Source: JARKQH01 sp964631605
GTDB taxonomy: Bacteria; Verrucomicrobiota; Verrucomicrobiia; Limisphaerales; UBA8199
Direction: 5' to 3'
Length of the DNA stretch: 64,000 bases
Assembly (NCBI GenBank): GCA_964631605.1
Contig: CAZVYG010000005.1
Coordinates: forward strand, 61,043 to 125,042
Under the pieces are notes generated by a model. That model saw only the letters and a program-made list of their open reading frames with translations. It was not told the origin of the DNA and did no database searches. Each line of letters begins with the position of its first letter. The stretch's first letter is position 1. Positions 63,822 to 64,000 of this stretch are shown piece by piece. The position numbers were made by a program, and so were the translations under genes.

Positions 63822-64000
63822 AAGGTTGTGAAGCTTCAGACAGACCGCGCCCTGCCCAGGTTACACGCGCTTCGAGGAAGAATGCCGGTCGGGCCGGCCT
63901 ACCGAGGGATTGTTCTGCGCGCGCGAGATGGTGAACCCACGCCTGACCTGTTACGTCCCGCAGTGCCGTCGTAGGGAGTGCCGTCTTTGTTCCGAATTGG

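Noticed and set aside
1..64000. CRISPR arrays, tRNA and rRNA genes
   Set aside because: No regularly spaced repeats, cloverleaf sequences or conserved rRNA segments were recognised on either strand.

Overview
The window is high-GC bacterial DNA, most likely from a member of the phylum Verrucomicrobiota (Limisphaerales/Pedosphaera-like). The reasons are pseudopilin N-termini of the [24 protein letters not shown] type, very large secreted proteins with autotransporter-associated beta-strand repeats, C-terminal TSP3/EF-hand-like D-D-G-PD-WE segments, and a dense set of glycan-degradation genes. No rRNA, tRNA, CRISPR array or complete transposase is visible.

Layout. (1) 1-8744: sialic-acid utilisation genes on the + strand (partial secreted sialidase, AGE-family epimerase, NanM-like mutarotase, MFS transporter). 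They are interrupted by a 4-kb minus-strand module (GH123/DUF4091-like protein, an unknown secreted protein and a frameshifted gene remnant) that lies between two direct copies of an ~80-bp dispersed repeat. (2) 8876-14440: minus-strand MacAB/LolCDE-like export system (adaptor, ATPase, two FtsX-type permeases) plus a YIP1-type membrane protein. (3) 14999-27254: homogalacturonan degradation: a pseudopilin, a beta-strand-repeat protein, a pectinesterase-pectate lyase fusion, a GH28 polygalacturonase, a GH43-like propeller protein and an AraC regulator. (4) 27255-29494: a small genomic island between 54-bp direct repeats copied from the 3' end of the AraC gene. It carries a DprA-like gene, a small two-gene pair and a truncated PLD-domain gene. 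(5) 29729-34749: an acid-sugar cluster (iron-dependent alcohol dehydrogenase, DHDPS/NAL-family lyase, DUF1537 kinase, Na+:solute symporter). (6) 35311-41396: a second pseudopilin plus giant beta-strand-repeat protein. (7) 41489-61920: an apparent 20-kb, 13-gene operon on the + strand. Six secreted polysaccharide-degrading proteins (PL1, MGH1-like, DUF6298, DUF5060/DUF5605, GH67/GH115-like and a GH43-GH29 fusion) are followed by a sugar isomerase, a split transketolase, an FGGY kinase and a ribose-type ABC importer lacking its ATPase. (8) 62190-63821: a minus-strand clan GH-A glycosidase.

How the genes work together. Regions 3, 5 and 7 read as a pectin-degrading programme. CE8, PL1 and GH28 enzymes would attack the homogalacturonan backbone, the side-chain hydrolases of region 7 would trim branched pectin, and the cytoplasmic enzymes would consume the released sugar. 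Isomerase + FGGY kinase + split transketolase + ribose-type importer, next to apiosidase-superfamily hydrolases, is the arrangement expected for D-apiose, the branched sugar of rhamnogalacturonan-II. This substrate is inferred, not shown. Region 1 points to a separate capacity to use sialylated glycans.
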